Positions 39,197-47,201 of a stretch of 64,000 nucleotides of DNA are shown one piece after another. The stretch comes from JBCCGI01 sp039029355 (GTDB taxonomy: Bacteria; Planctomycetota; UBA1135; GCA-002686595). The notes under the pieces are model-generated. The model was not told the DNA's origin and made no database searches. It saw nothing but the letters and a program-made list of their open reading frames with translations. The DNA lies in the NCBI GenBank assembly GCA_039029355.1, contig JBCCGI010000022.1:39775-103774 (forward strand), written 5' to 3'. The translations under genes were made by a program, and so were the position numbers. The first letter of the stretch is position 1; the number at the start of each line of letters is the position of its first letter.

Positions 39197-41569
39197 CTAC
39201 GAGCTCCGCGTGAAAAGCCACGTCGCCGCGTAGGCGATCGCCGGCAGGCCGAAGACCGTGATCGCGAGCTCGCCCCACGGGAAGACGAAGCTCATCTGGA
39301 CGCTGGCGAGGCGCAGCAAGCCCGCCGCGGGGATCAGCCCGGCCGGCACCGCCAGGACGGCCCCCAGGAACGCCAGATAGCCGGCGCGCGCGGCGGCGTG
39401 GTGGCGTTGGACGCTCGGCGCCGCTCCCACCGTGCGGAGCACGCGCGCGTCCGCGGCCGACTCGGCCGACGAGAGCGCGGTAGCGATCAGCAGCACGACC
39501 AGCCCGGTGATCAGGCAGAGCACGACCACCACCCGCAGGAAGTCGCGCGGCGGACTGCGGTGCAGCAGCGCCGCGTCGACCGACGTCCCCGCCGCCGCCT
39601 CCGCGAGCTCGTGCGCGCGGGCCAGCACCTCGTCGTCGACCGTGGTGCCGAGGCGCACGAGCCAGGGCGTGACCGCGCGCCCCGGCGGCGGGCCCGGTTG
39701 CAGGCGCGGGCCGCCGAAGCGCGCGGGATCGGCGACGAAGCGCGCGACGCGCAGCGGCTGGTCGGGCTCTAGGAACGCGACCTCGTGCCCGACGAGCGCC
39801 CGCTCGCGTCCGGCGATCAGCTCGTGCTCGCTGCCGCCTTCGGCGAGGATCACCAGCCGGCCGGCGGCCAGGCTCGCGGCTCCTCGCTCGGCTCCGAGCG
39901 CGTGGAGCAGCTCCGCGCCGCCGCAGGCGACCCACGAGGCGATCCGGCGCTCGTCGGGGTCGTCGGGCGTGAGGCGCGCGAAGACCAGCTCGCCGCCCTC
40001 GTGCGCGGCCGCCAGCGGGGCCGCGGCGACGCCGCCGAGCTCGCGGCCGAGCTCCTGCGCGAGCTCTTCGGCGCCCGGTCCGTCGACCAGCAGGTGGTCG
40101 TCGCGCAACGCCGGCAGCACGGCGGTCGAGCGCTCGAGGCTCGCGACGAACGACGCCAGCAGCACCGTGATCGACATCCCGGCCAGCACCGCCGTCACCA
40201 CCGGGCCGTTGCGCGCCCGGAAGCGGCCGGCGTCCCGCACGGCCAGGCGCCAGGCCAGCGGCAGCGGGCCGGCCCACGAGGCGAGCCGCTGCAGCACCCA
40301 CGGACTGCAGCCGCCGAAGCCGAGCACGCCCAGCATCGAGCCGACGAGGATCGCGAGCCCCGACATCGACTCGCCCTTGTGCAGCGCGCCGAAGGCCAGC
40401 AGCGAGAACCCGGCGGCGACGGTCAAGAGGCCCACCGCGAGCCAGCGGCCCGAGCCGGCGGTCACCGGCCGCCTGCCCCCCAGCGCGACCCGGATCGGCA
40501 GGCGCGTCGCGCTCCAGGCCGGGACCGTGGCGGCGGCGGCCGCGGTCAACACGCCCAGCGCGAGCGCGCCGAACAGGTGCTCGTCGGAGAGCTCGAAGGG
40601 ACCGTTTTGGCGCCCGTTCCACCCGTCGAGGAAGGGGTGCAGCACAAAGGCGACGCCGGCCCCCAGCGCGGCGCCGATCAGGCCGCCGACCAGCGCCAGC
40701 GCGCCGGCCGATACGAGCAGCGACGCGCGCATGCCGCCGCGCTCCGCGCCCGAGGACGCCAAGAGACCGATCTCGCGCTGGCGGCGGCGCAGCGTGACGC
40801 CGAAGGCCGCCGCGACCACCAGCGCCGCCTCGAAGAAGCCGAAGCTGCCGACGACGAACAGGAAGGCCGACTCGAAGGGATCGGGCTCGCCCAGCTCGGT
40901 GCGCAGCGTCGGCCGGTGCCCCGCGGCGGCGAGCGACCGCGCGGCCTCGGCGGCCGCGGCCTCGCCCAGGTCGGCCAGCAGGAAGCCGCCGCCGTAGACG
41001 TTCTCCGCGGGAGCGCGCAGGACCACCGGCGCGTCGAGCTTCTCGGGGTCGTACACCGAGCCGGTGATCGTCGCGGTCCCGGTGCGGAGCTCGACCGTCT
41101 CGCCGATCGCGCGGTCGAGCACGGTCAGCAGGACGGGCGAGAGCGCGACCTCGCCGGAGGCCTCGGGCCCGCGCCCCGCGCCCGGCAGGAGCAGCCCGCG
41201 GGCCAGCCCGGCGTCCAGCGCACCGGGCTCGACGACCAGGAAGCGCGCGCCCGCGCGGTGCGTCCCGGCGCGCACCTCCTCCTGGCCGACGCGCACCTCC
41301 TCGACCCGCGCATCGGCGGGGAGCAACGCCCGCGCGGCGTCGAGCGACGCGTCGCCCGCGTCGACGCGCAGCGCGGCGCCGCCGAGCACGCTGGTGCGGC
41401 GCTCCTCGGAGGTGGGCTGAACGATCTGCAGGAGCGCGCTGCCGCCGACGAGCGCCGCGACCGGCACCGCGATGAGCAGCACGATCAGCAGCGAGGGCCC
41501 GCGGTGCCGGCGCAGCTGGCGCAGCTCGACCCGCGCCAGGGCGCGCAGAACGCCGAGCCGCGCGCTCAC
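39197..41569 (-). CDS. FtsX/MacB-type ABC transporter permease
   Basis: A 790-residue permease started at the GTG at 41569, which overlaps the TGA of the ATPase gene by four bases (GTGA), the usual coupling in this family. The first membrane helix is SLLIVLLIAVPVAALVGGSALL (about 24-45), then a large extracytoplasmic domain, an FtsX core with helices near 285-310, 335-360 and 385-410, a second soluble domain and a final group of helices near 680-785 (VVVLCLITGLVVLLIATAL, YLAFLGAVLAVPAGLIPAAGL). Two FtsX-like halves make this the full-length 'DUF214' type. Exporters of this group move lipids, peptides or drugs or drive envelope processes; the cargo is unknown. Confidence 0.9.
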   Translation of the reverse strand: MSARLGVLRALARVELRQLRRHRGPSLLIVLLIAVPVAALVGGSALLQIVQPTSEERRTSVLGGAALRVDAGDASLDAARALLPADARVEEVRVGQEEVRAGTHRAGARFLVVEPGALDAGLARGLLLPGAGRGPEASGEVALSPVLLTVLDRAIGETVELRTGTATITGSVYDPEKLDAPVVLRAPAENVYGGGFLLADLGEAAAAEAARSLAAAGHRPTLRTELGEPDPFESAFLFVVGSFGFFEAALVVAAAFGVTLRRRQREIGLLASSGAERGGMRASLLVSAGALALVGGLIGAALGAGVAFVLHPFLDGWNGRQNGPFELSDEHLFGALALGVLTAAAAATVPAWSATRLPIRVALGGRRPVTAGSGRWLAVGLLTVAAGFSLLAFGALHKGESMSGLAILVGSMLGVLGFGGCSPWVLQRLASWAGPLPLAWRLAVRDAGRFRARNGPVVTAVLAGMSITVLLASFVASLERSTAVLPALRDDHLLVDGPGAEELAQELGRELGGVAAAPLAAAHEGGELVFARLTPDDPDERRIASWVACGGAELLHALGAERGAASLAAGRLVILAEGGSEHELIAGRERALVGHEVAFLEPDQPLRVARFVADPARFGGPRLQPGPPPGRAVTPWLVRLGTTVDDEVLARAHELAEAAAGTSVDAALLHRSPPRDFLRVVVVLCLITGLVVLLIATALSSAESAADARVLRTVGAAPSVQRHHAAARAGYLAFLGAVLAVPAGLIPAAGLLRLASVQMSFVFPWGELAITVFGLPAIAYAATWLFTRSS

Positions 41570-42345
41570 GCGCCGCCGTCCGGCTGTGCGGGCGACTCCG
41601 GCCCGCACTCGTCCACCAGGAGGCCGTCGCGCAGGTAGAGCACGCGGTCGGCCCAGGCGGCGTGCGACGGGTCGTGGGTGACGAGCACCGCGGTGCGCCC
41701 GCGGTCGCACTGCGCGCGCAGCAGGCGCATGACGAGCTCGCCTGCCACGGTGTCGAGCGCGCCGGTGGGCTCGTCGGCCAGGAGCACCTCGCGCGGCCCG
41801 ACGAACGCGCGCGCGATCGCCACGCGCTGCTGCTCGCCGCCCGAGAGGTCGTCGGGGAAGCGGTCCGCGAGCGCGCCCAGGCGCACGCGCTCCAGGGACT
41901 CGCGCGCTTCTTCGCGCGCGACCCGCAGGGGCGCGCCGTCGAGCTCCAGCGGCAGGGCGACGTTCTCGATCGCGGTGAGCCCCGGCAACAGGTTGAGGTC
42001 CTGGAACACGAAGCCCAGCACCCGGCGGCGCAGCTCGGCGAGCGCGCGCGCGCCGAGCGCCGCGAGGTCGCGGCCCTGGACCAGCACGCGCCCGCCGCTG
42101 GGCTGGTCGAGCGCGCCCGCCAGCGAGAGCAGCGTCGACTTGCCCGAGCCCGAGGGCCCCATGATCGCCACGAACTCGCCCGCGTGGACGTCGAGCTCCA
42201 GCGGCCCCAGCGCGCGCACCGCCGCCTCGCCCTCGCCGAACACGCGCTCGACGCGCTCGAAGCGCAGCACGCCCGCCTCGGACCGGCCGTTCGAATCGCC
42301 CGGCCCGGAGTCGGGCGCGGCGGCGGATGCGCGGACGAGCTCCAT
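41566..42345 (-). CDS. ABC transporter ATP-binding protein (MacB/LolD type)
   Basis: From the ATG at 42345, whose A is shared with the TGA of the PadR gene (TGATG overlap), the protein is 259 residues. Motifs: Walker A GPSGSGKSTLLSLAGALD, Q-loop VFQDLNLLPGLTAIENVALPL, signature LSGGEQQRVAIARAF, Walker B VLLADEPTGALD and switch His in VTHDPSHAAWADRV. All catalytic residues are present. It is the energising subunit of the FtsX-type permease encoded directly after it. Confidence 0.93.
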   Translation of the reverse strand: MELVRASAAAPDSGPGDSNGRSEAGVLRFERVERVFGEGEAAVRALGPLELDVHAGEFVAIMGPSGSGKSTLLSLAGALDQPSGGRVLVQGRDLAALGARALAELRRRVLGFVFQDLNLLPGLTAIENVALPLELDGAPLRVAREEARESLERVRLGALADRFPDDLSGGEQQRVAIARAFVGPREVLLADEPTGALDTVAGELVMRLLRAQCDRGRTAVLVTHDPSHAAWADRVLYLRDGLLVDECGPESPAQPDGGA

Positions 42346-42863
42346 CAGGATCCGCGGTGCCTCAGCCGCTCCTCGCAGAGGTCGAGCCACTTGATCTCGG
42401 CCTCGGCCTTCAGGACCAGCGCGTCGAGCAGGAGCAGCCAGGGCAGCTCGGCCTCGGGGTCCGCCTTGCGCTTGTGGCGGGTGAGCTCCTGCAGCCGCTC
42501 CATCGTCGCGGAGCGCTGACGCTGCAGGATGGTGGACACGTCGACCTCGCCGGCCGCGACCGCGAGCAGCACCTTGATGGCGAGCTCATCGCGCGACGGC
42601 GGGTCCTCGACGACCGGCGAGCCGTACCAGCTCTCCAGCGCGCCGCGGCCTTCGGCGGTGATGCGCCAGGTCTGGCGCGACCCATCGCCGGTGCCTTCGC
42701 TCTCGACCAGGCCGTCGCGCTCGAGGCGGCCGAGGGTGGTGTAGACCTGCCCGACGTTGAGAGGCCAGGCGCCGGCCGTACTGCGTTCGAAGCTGGACTT
42801 GAGGCCGTAGCCGTGGGCGGACTGCTCCGCGAGGAGGGCAAGGAGGCTGTAGCGAACGGACAT
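42345..42863 (-). CDS. PadR family transcriptional regulator
   Basis: A 172-residue protein from the ATG at 42863; a longer frame upstream lacks support. The N-terminal winged helix is typical of PadR: MSVRYSLLALLAEQSAHGYGLKSSFE, then WPLNVGQVYTTLGRLERDGLVESEG and the wing DGSRQTWRITAEGRGALESWY. The C-terminal half is the PadR dimerisation helix set. It is the first gene of a coupled operon with an ABC exporter, the common arrangement in which PadR represses an exporter operon until a cargo or drug binds. Confidence 0.92.
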   Translation of the reverse strand: MSVRYSLLALLAEQSAHGYGLKSSFERSTAGAWPLNVGQVYTTLGRLERDGLVESEGTGDGSRQTWRITAEGRGALESWYGSPVVEDPPSRDELAIKVLLAVAAGEVDVSTILQRQRSATMERLQELTRHKRKADPEAELPWLLLLDALVLKAEAEIKWLDLCEERLRHRGS

Positions 42864-42881
42864 AGGGGTACCTTCGTTGGT

Positions 42882-42912
42882 GCTGCTACGCAGTATGCAT
42901 ACGGAGTATTTC
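42882..42912. promoter_or_regulatory. AT-rich palindromic region upstream of padR operon, likely autoregulatory operator
   Basis: In otherwise very GC-rich DNA, the sequence around 42887-42908 is AT-rich and centred on a perfect 10-base palindrome gtatgcatac (42893-42902). Extending to tacgcagtatgcatacggag and two more bases gives an imperfect dyad with a few mismatches. It lies 30 bases upstream of the padR start, where promoter and PadR operator are expected. Confidence 0.5.
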
Positions 42913-42993
42913 CGCGCAGCGCGAGACTTCGGCCGGGGGATCTCCCGTTCCCCCGTGGCCGCGCCCATTCTGGGGTTCCAGCCAACGCGAAGC

Positions 42994-43024
42994 GGGCCGC
43001 GGGTCCGCAAAGGATCCGCGGGCC
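42994..43024. terminator. Strong hairpin after the selenoprotein gene, possible factor-assisted terminator
   Basis: Arms gggccgcgggtcc (42994-43006) and ggatccgcgggcc (43012-43024) pair over 12 of 13 positions with a five-base loop. It sits about 50 bases past the stop of the thioredoxin-like gene and before the padR promoter on the same strand. There is no U-tract, so it is not a textbook intrinsic terminator. Confidence 0.4.
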
Positions 43025-43072
43025 GCGGGATTTGGTGGCGGCCGCAGGCGGCCGGTCCGTGTCGGAGACGAC

Positions 43073-44125
43073 CTAGAGCTTCACCTCTTCGTGGTGCTTC
43101 TTGCAGGCCTTCCGCAGCTTGCGGCAGGTCGGGCAGGCGGCCTTGTAGCCGACCATGCCGTCCGAGATCAGCTTCTCAGCCGCCTCGCGCGCGAGCCCGG
43201 CGATCTTGGTCTCCTTGCACTTCTTCAGGATCGACTTGTAGCCCTTGATGGCCTCGACGAAGTCGTTGTCGTCCTCGAGGAGCTTCGCGTCGGCGAAGAT
43301 CTCGCCGCCCTTCATCTCCTTCTTGAACTCGGGGATCGCCTCGAGCTCCTCGAGCAGCTTGACGCAGTCCTCGGTGGCCGGGAAGGCGACCTTGGACTCG
43401 GCGTAGTACTCGATGCTTCGCACGGCGAGGTAGACGTTGCCCGCCTCCTGGAAGCTCTTGCCGTCCTCCAGCGCGGTCGTGCTGAGGCCCTCCAGATAGC
43501 CCTGGAAGAGCTCCGCCGTCGGCTGGTCTTCCTCGGGCACCTTCTCGCCTTCGACGAGCTTCAGCAGCTCGGCATAGCTCTTGTCGTACTTGCCGTCCTG
43601 CATGAGCTTGGCGACCTTGGAAAGCGATTTGGGCCACATCGAGCCCTTCTTCGCCTTCTTCATCGCGTCGCCCAGCGGGCCGGCGGTCATGCCCGCCGAG
43701 CCGGAGTACGCCAACGTCCCGTCGGGGCGGATGACCGCCGCGGTCGGGAAGAAGCCCACCTCGAGGAAGTCCTCGAACGCGGGGTCCTTCAGCGAGACGA
43801 TCGGATAGGTCGGCTTCTTCTGCTCGACCCACTTGTCAACCAGCGCCGGAGCTTCATCGGTCACGCCGATGATGACCAGGCCCTTGCCGCTCTCTTTCTC
43901 CCACTTGGAGTTGAGAGCGGGGACCTGGGCGCCGCAGGGGCCTCACCAGGTGCGGAAGACTTCGACCAGGATCGCCTTACCCCGGAGCTGCTCGAGCGCC
44001 AGGGGAGGCGTGTTGTACCACTTGACCGCGACCATCTCGGGCGGCGTCCCGCCGACGTCCGCGGCCGCGGGAGATCCGAGGGCCGCCGTGGCGACGACGG
44101 CAAGCCCCGCTAGCATCCTCTTCAT
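43073..44125 (-). CDS. TlpA/ResA-like thioredoxin-fold protein, probable selenoprotein (in-frame TGA at Sec61)
   Basis: Read from the ATG at 44125, the frame has a signal peptide (KRMLAGLAVVATAALGSPAAA), then LRGKAILVEVFRTW, a TGA codon (43945-43943), then GPCGAQVPALNSKWEKESG and an open frame to 43073. The TGA falls exactly on the first cysteine of the thioredoxin W-C-G-P-C motif, so the product would carry U61-G-P-C64. The rest of the fold is intact (GLVIIGVTDEAPALVDKW, then FFPTAAVIRPDGTLAYSG with the cis-Pro region), followed by a helical C-terminal part (about 160-350) ending ACPTCRKLRKACKKHHEE. Total 350 residues with Sec. It should act in the periplasm as a thiol/selenol oxidoreductase. 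A conventional annotation would split it into two pieces. Confidence 0.82.
43905..43960 (-). promoter_or_regulatory. Candidate bacterial SECIS region around the in-frame TGA
   Basis: Bacterial SECIS hairpins lie at and just downstream of the UGA. Here ACCUGG immediately before the UGA can pair with CCAGGU about 17 bases after it, and alternatively GCGG can pair with CCGC to form a hairpin about 12-31 bases downstream with GGU in its loop. Both are short; which forms, if either, needs folding and comparison with relatives. Confidence 0.4.
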
Positions 44126-44383
44126 GGAGTTCCTCTGTCGCACGTTGCTTGCGATGGGTGTTTGGGGGTCCGAGCACGGAGCGAATGCGCCGCCCTCGAC
44201 GGGATTAGCCTAGCACTCCGCCCCGCCGGTTGCCTCGCGGCAACGCATTCGGAACGCAGAGCCTCCTTTCGGCCCTCTGGGCGCCCCGCTGGAACCGAGA
44301 CGCGCGCCGGTGGCGGCTTCGTCCCGCGGAATTCGTAAGGAGACTGTTGAGCGGCGACCGAACAAGGCCGGGGAGGGCCGCTC

Positions 44384-46303
44384 TTGGCTCCGGAGGCCGC
44401 TTCGGGGATGCTCGGCGAAAGGAGCCGCCCTTCCGGCGCCCACGAGCCCGACGTGAAGAACCTCTCGCCCAAGACGCTGCCCCGCAGGCTGCTCCCCCGC
44501 CTCCGGCGGCGCGGCCAGACGGCGGGCGTGGTGCGGGCGGCCCTGCTCACCGCGCTGCTCGGCGTCGAGATGGCGGGCCGCCGGGCGCGGAGCGATGTCT
44601 CCGACCTCGCGCTGCTCGCGGTCCTCGGCGTGGTGCTGGCGCTGCTCGCGGCGCTCGACCCGCGCCGCTTCGCGCGCCACCGCCGCCTGCTCTTCGGCCG
44701 TGCCTGGGGCTGGCTGCGCGGCCAGGCGGTCAAGCTCGGCGTCGACTACCGCGGCGACCCGCCGCTAGAGCAGCGTCCGCTGCCCTGGACCGCGCGCCCG
44801 CTGCGGATGGCGGCGCCGCTGCTCGCGGCGACGCTCGCCTGCCTGGCGCTCTCGCCGGTCGGGCTGCGCGACGCGGGCACGCGCGTCTTCTATCTCGGCT
44901 ACCTGACGCTGCTCGCCGCTCTGTGGGCCGTGCTCGCGCTCGGTGCGCTGAGCTCCGGACTGCTCCTGGCGGCCTGGATCCACGACCGCTTTCTGCCGCG
45001 CGCGCCGCGCTGGCGCCGGCGCTCGCGGGCCGAGCTCGCGCTGCTGCTGGGCGCCTTCTGGGCGGTGGTGCTCGGCGCCTGGTTCCTGCCGGTCTGGGTG
45101 CCGGTCGCGGTCGCGCTGCCCGCGCTGGCGCTGCCGGTCGCCCAGATCACCGGGCGGCGCGAGCTCGACATCCCGCTGCTGTGGCGGCCGGCGCGCGGGG
45201 GCGGCGCGGTGCACGCGGCGTCCTGGCGCCGGGTGCAGGCGCAGTGGCTGGCGCTGGTCGGGGTGCTCTTCGCGCTCTTCGTCGCGATCGGCGCGGGGCC
45301 GCCGGCGCTCGGCCTGCCGCCGCGTGCGGAGCTCGCCATGCCGCTGACCTCCTTCGCCGCGACGGCCTTCGCCTGGAGCGTCGGAGCCGGGCTGACCGTC
45401 GCCGGGGTGACGATGTTCGTCGCCGTGCGCCGCGCCCAGCGCGCGGACCCGGCGCGCCCACGCCCGACGCGCGTGCACGTCGACGGTCCGGGCGCGGGCG
45501 ATCCGGCGGTGCGCGAGCCGCTCGCGGCGCGCGGGTTCGAGCTCGCGCCGCTGGGATCCGCTCCGCGCGAGGCCGACGTGCGGGTGACGGTCTCGGGCGC
45601 GCCGATGCCGGCCCTGCGCGGGCGTCATGGCCGCTGGCCGCTGCCGATCAGCGCCACCGCGCTCGGGGCCCCGGAGCTGCTCGACCTGCTCGCGCGGCGC
45701 GACGAGATCCAGCGCCGCCGCGCGGCGATGCGCGGCTTCGAGCGCCTCTTCCGCGCCGCGGCCCGCCGCCGCTTCCGCGCCGGCACCGGCTTCTGGCTCG
45801 GCCCCCAGCACTGGTTCATCGAGGGCATGGCCCGCGACGCCTCGGAGACCGCCTTCGAGGACTGGCGCGAGGACGCCGCGCTCAGCGACCGCGTCGGGCC
45901 GACCTTCGTCGACGCCTTCCCCATCGAGGCGCGCGCGCACCTGCACGAGGTCTTCTCGACGCTCTCTATCGACCTCCTCTTCGTCGAGGACGGCGTCGGC
46001 TTCCGGCGCTTCCGCCAGGTGCTGCGCGTGCTCTTCGAGCACTACGACGTGCAGCACAGGCGCATCGACGAGCGCCACCTGCAGGGACTGCCGGGCGTGC
46101 GCGCGGTGCTGCACGACTACGACCTGGCCGAGCCGCCCGAGCGCGGCCGGCGCGGCGACTACCCCGAGCCCGAGTACGACGAGATCGGGCGCGCGCGCCT
46201 GCTCGAGCTGTTGCGCGACCGCGGCGGCGACGGGAAGGACGACCCGCTGTCGCCGGACCGCTCGCGGCGCCCGACGCCGGCGCCGGCGCTGCTGCCGCTC
46301 TGA
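44384..46303 (+). CDS. Multi-helix membrane protein of unknown function
   Basis: Up to 639 residues; the ATG at 44384 is used, but a GTG at 44453 just before the first basic stretch (KNLSPKTLPRRLLPRLRRRG) is a good alternative. Seven or eight hydrophobic helices occupy residues about 70-350 (for example LALLAVLGVVLALLAAL and LLLGAFWAVVLGAWFLPVW). A cytoplasmic domain follows: FRAGTGFWLGPQHWFIEGMARD, TFVDAFPIEARAHLHEVFSTL and LLFVEDGVGFRRFRQVLRVLFEHYDVQHRR. The F-W-L-G-P-Q-H-W segment is distinctive but I do not recognise the family. It is divergent from the selenoprotein gene and converges with the DUF2314-like gene. Confidence 0.75.
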   Translation: MAPEAASGMLGERSRPSGAHEPDVKNLSPKTLPRRLLPRLRRRGQTAGVVRAALLTALLGVEMAGRRARSDVSDLALLAVLGVVLALLAALDPRRFARHRRLLFGRAWGWLRGQAVKLGVDYRGDPPLEQRPLPWTARPLRMAAPLLAATLACLALSPVGLRDAGTRVFYLGYLTLLAALWAVLALGALSSGLLLAAWIHDRFLPRAPRWRRRSRAELALLLGAFWAVVLGAWFLPVWVPVAVALPALALPVAQITGRRELDIPLLWRPARGGGAVHAASWRRVQAQWLALVGVLFALFVAIGAGPPALGLPPRAELAMPLTSFAATAFAWSVGAGLTVAGVTMFVAVRRAQRADPARPRPTRVHVDGPGAGDPAVREPLAARGFELAPLGSAPREADVRVTVSGAPMPALRGRHGRWPLPISATALGAPELLDLLARRDEIQRRRAAMRGFERLFRAAARRRFRAGTGFWLGPQHWFIEGMARDASETAFEDWREDAALSDRVGPTFVDAFPIEARAHLHEVFSTLSIDLLFVEDGVGFRRFRQVLRVLFEHYDVQHRRIDERHLQGLPGVRAVLHDYDLAEPPERGRRGDYPEPEYDEIGRARLLELLRDRGGDGKDDPLSPDRSRRPTPAPALLPL

Positions 46304-46307
46304 TCCG

Positions 46308-47144
46308 CTAGGCCGCGTCGCGGTAGCGGCGCAGGCGGCGCCGCACGGCCCACGGGATCGGCAGCGACTCGCGCTCGGCGTAGGCGCACAGCGCGCGCGT
46401 GCCGTAGCCGCCCGCGACGGTGCCGTCGGGGAGCTCGGCCTCCCAGTCGAGCAGCTCGTCGAGCGCGACGGTCCACTCCTCCGGCGGGGTCCCCTCGTGC
46501 GTGAAGGGCGGCGTCAGCACGCGCACGCGCGCCGCGGCGTCGCCCAGCTCGAGCAGGAGGCCCCACAGGTTCTCGACCGCCCCGGTGTCGGTGGCGAAGG
46601 GAAAGTGCACGAGCGCCGCCTCGCAGCGCGCCGGAAAGAGCTCGCGCAGGCGCGGCAGCGTCTGCCGCGCGTCGCGGTAGGCCGCGTGCAGCAGCGGGTC
46701 GTCCGACGGCACCTCGACCGCGGCGGGCCCGCGGCGGAAGCGGCCGAAGAGCGCGTAGGTCAGGCACGGCAGCCCCACCGCGAGGAACCCGAGCGTGGCG
46801 CCGAGCCGCGCCGGCGGCGTGCCCTTCGACGGGACCCAGGCGGGCACCCAGGCCTCGCCCAGCTGATGGAGGGCTGCGGCGAAGACCAGGCCCGTCAGGA
46901 GCCGGCGCGCGCCGGGCACGCGGTGGTACGGCCAAAGCGCAAGCAGCAGCAGCAGCGCCGCCGCGTCGCAGAAGAGCACCGCGGCGAGCGCGAAGCCGTC
47001 GGCGTAGTCGGGCGGCAGAGTGATCACCGCCGCGCCCACGAGGAGCGCCGGGGCGAGCGCCCAGAAGAGGAACGGGGACCCGCCGAAGAGCCGCTCGCCG
47101 AAACGCGCCTCGGAACCAGTCATCGAGCCGCTCATCGGCCGCAT
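46308..47144 (-). CDS. Membrane protein with C-terminal DUF2314-like domain
   Basis: A 278-residue protein with four hydrophobic segments in its first 140 residues (FLFWALAPALLVGAAVITL; FALAAVLFCDAAALLLLLALW; LLTGLVFAAALHQLGEAW; LGFLAVGLPCLTYALFGRF). The C-terminal half has DPLLHAAYRDARQTLPRLRELF, then GAVENLWGLLLELGDAAARVRVLTPP and YGTRALCAYAERESLPIPW, an order of phrases like DUF2314 (E-N-x-W-V/L... followed by a short strand pair). Function unknown. It may be functionally linked to the convergent membrane protein, but nothing beyond position supports that. Confidence 0.7.
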   Translation of the reverse strand: MRPMSGSMTGSEARFGERLFGGSPFLFWALAPALLVGAAVITLPPDYADGFALAAVLFCDAAALLLLLALWPYHRVPGARRLLTGLVFAAALHQLGEAWVPAWVPSKGTPPARLGATLGFLAVGLPCLTYALFGRFRRGPAAVEVPSDDPLLHAAYRDARQTLPRLRELFPARCEAALVHFPFATDTGAVENLWGLLLELGDAAARVRVLTPPFTHEGTPPEEWTVALDELLDWEAELPDGTVAGGYGTRALCAYAERESLPIPWAVRRRLRRYRDAA

Positions 47145-47201
47145 CCGCCAGCGCCTTGAGAGCGGGTGCCCCCCGGCCGCGGGCGCGGCGCTCGACCGGG
47201 G

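Noticed and set aside
43073..44143. Two separate genes (short exported peptide and a 263-residue protein)
   Set aside because: Both lie in one frame, interrupted only by a TGA at the active-site Cys of one continuous thioredoxin fold.
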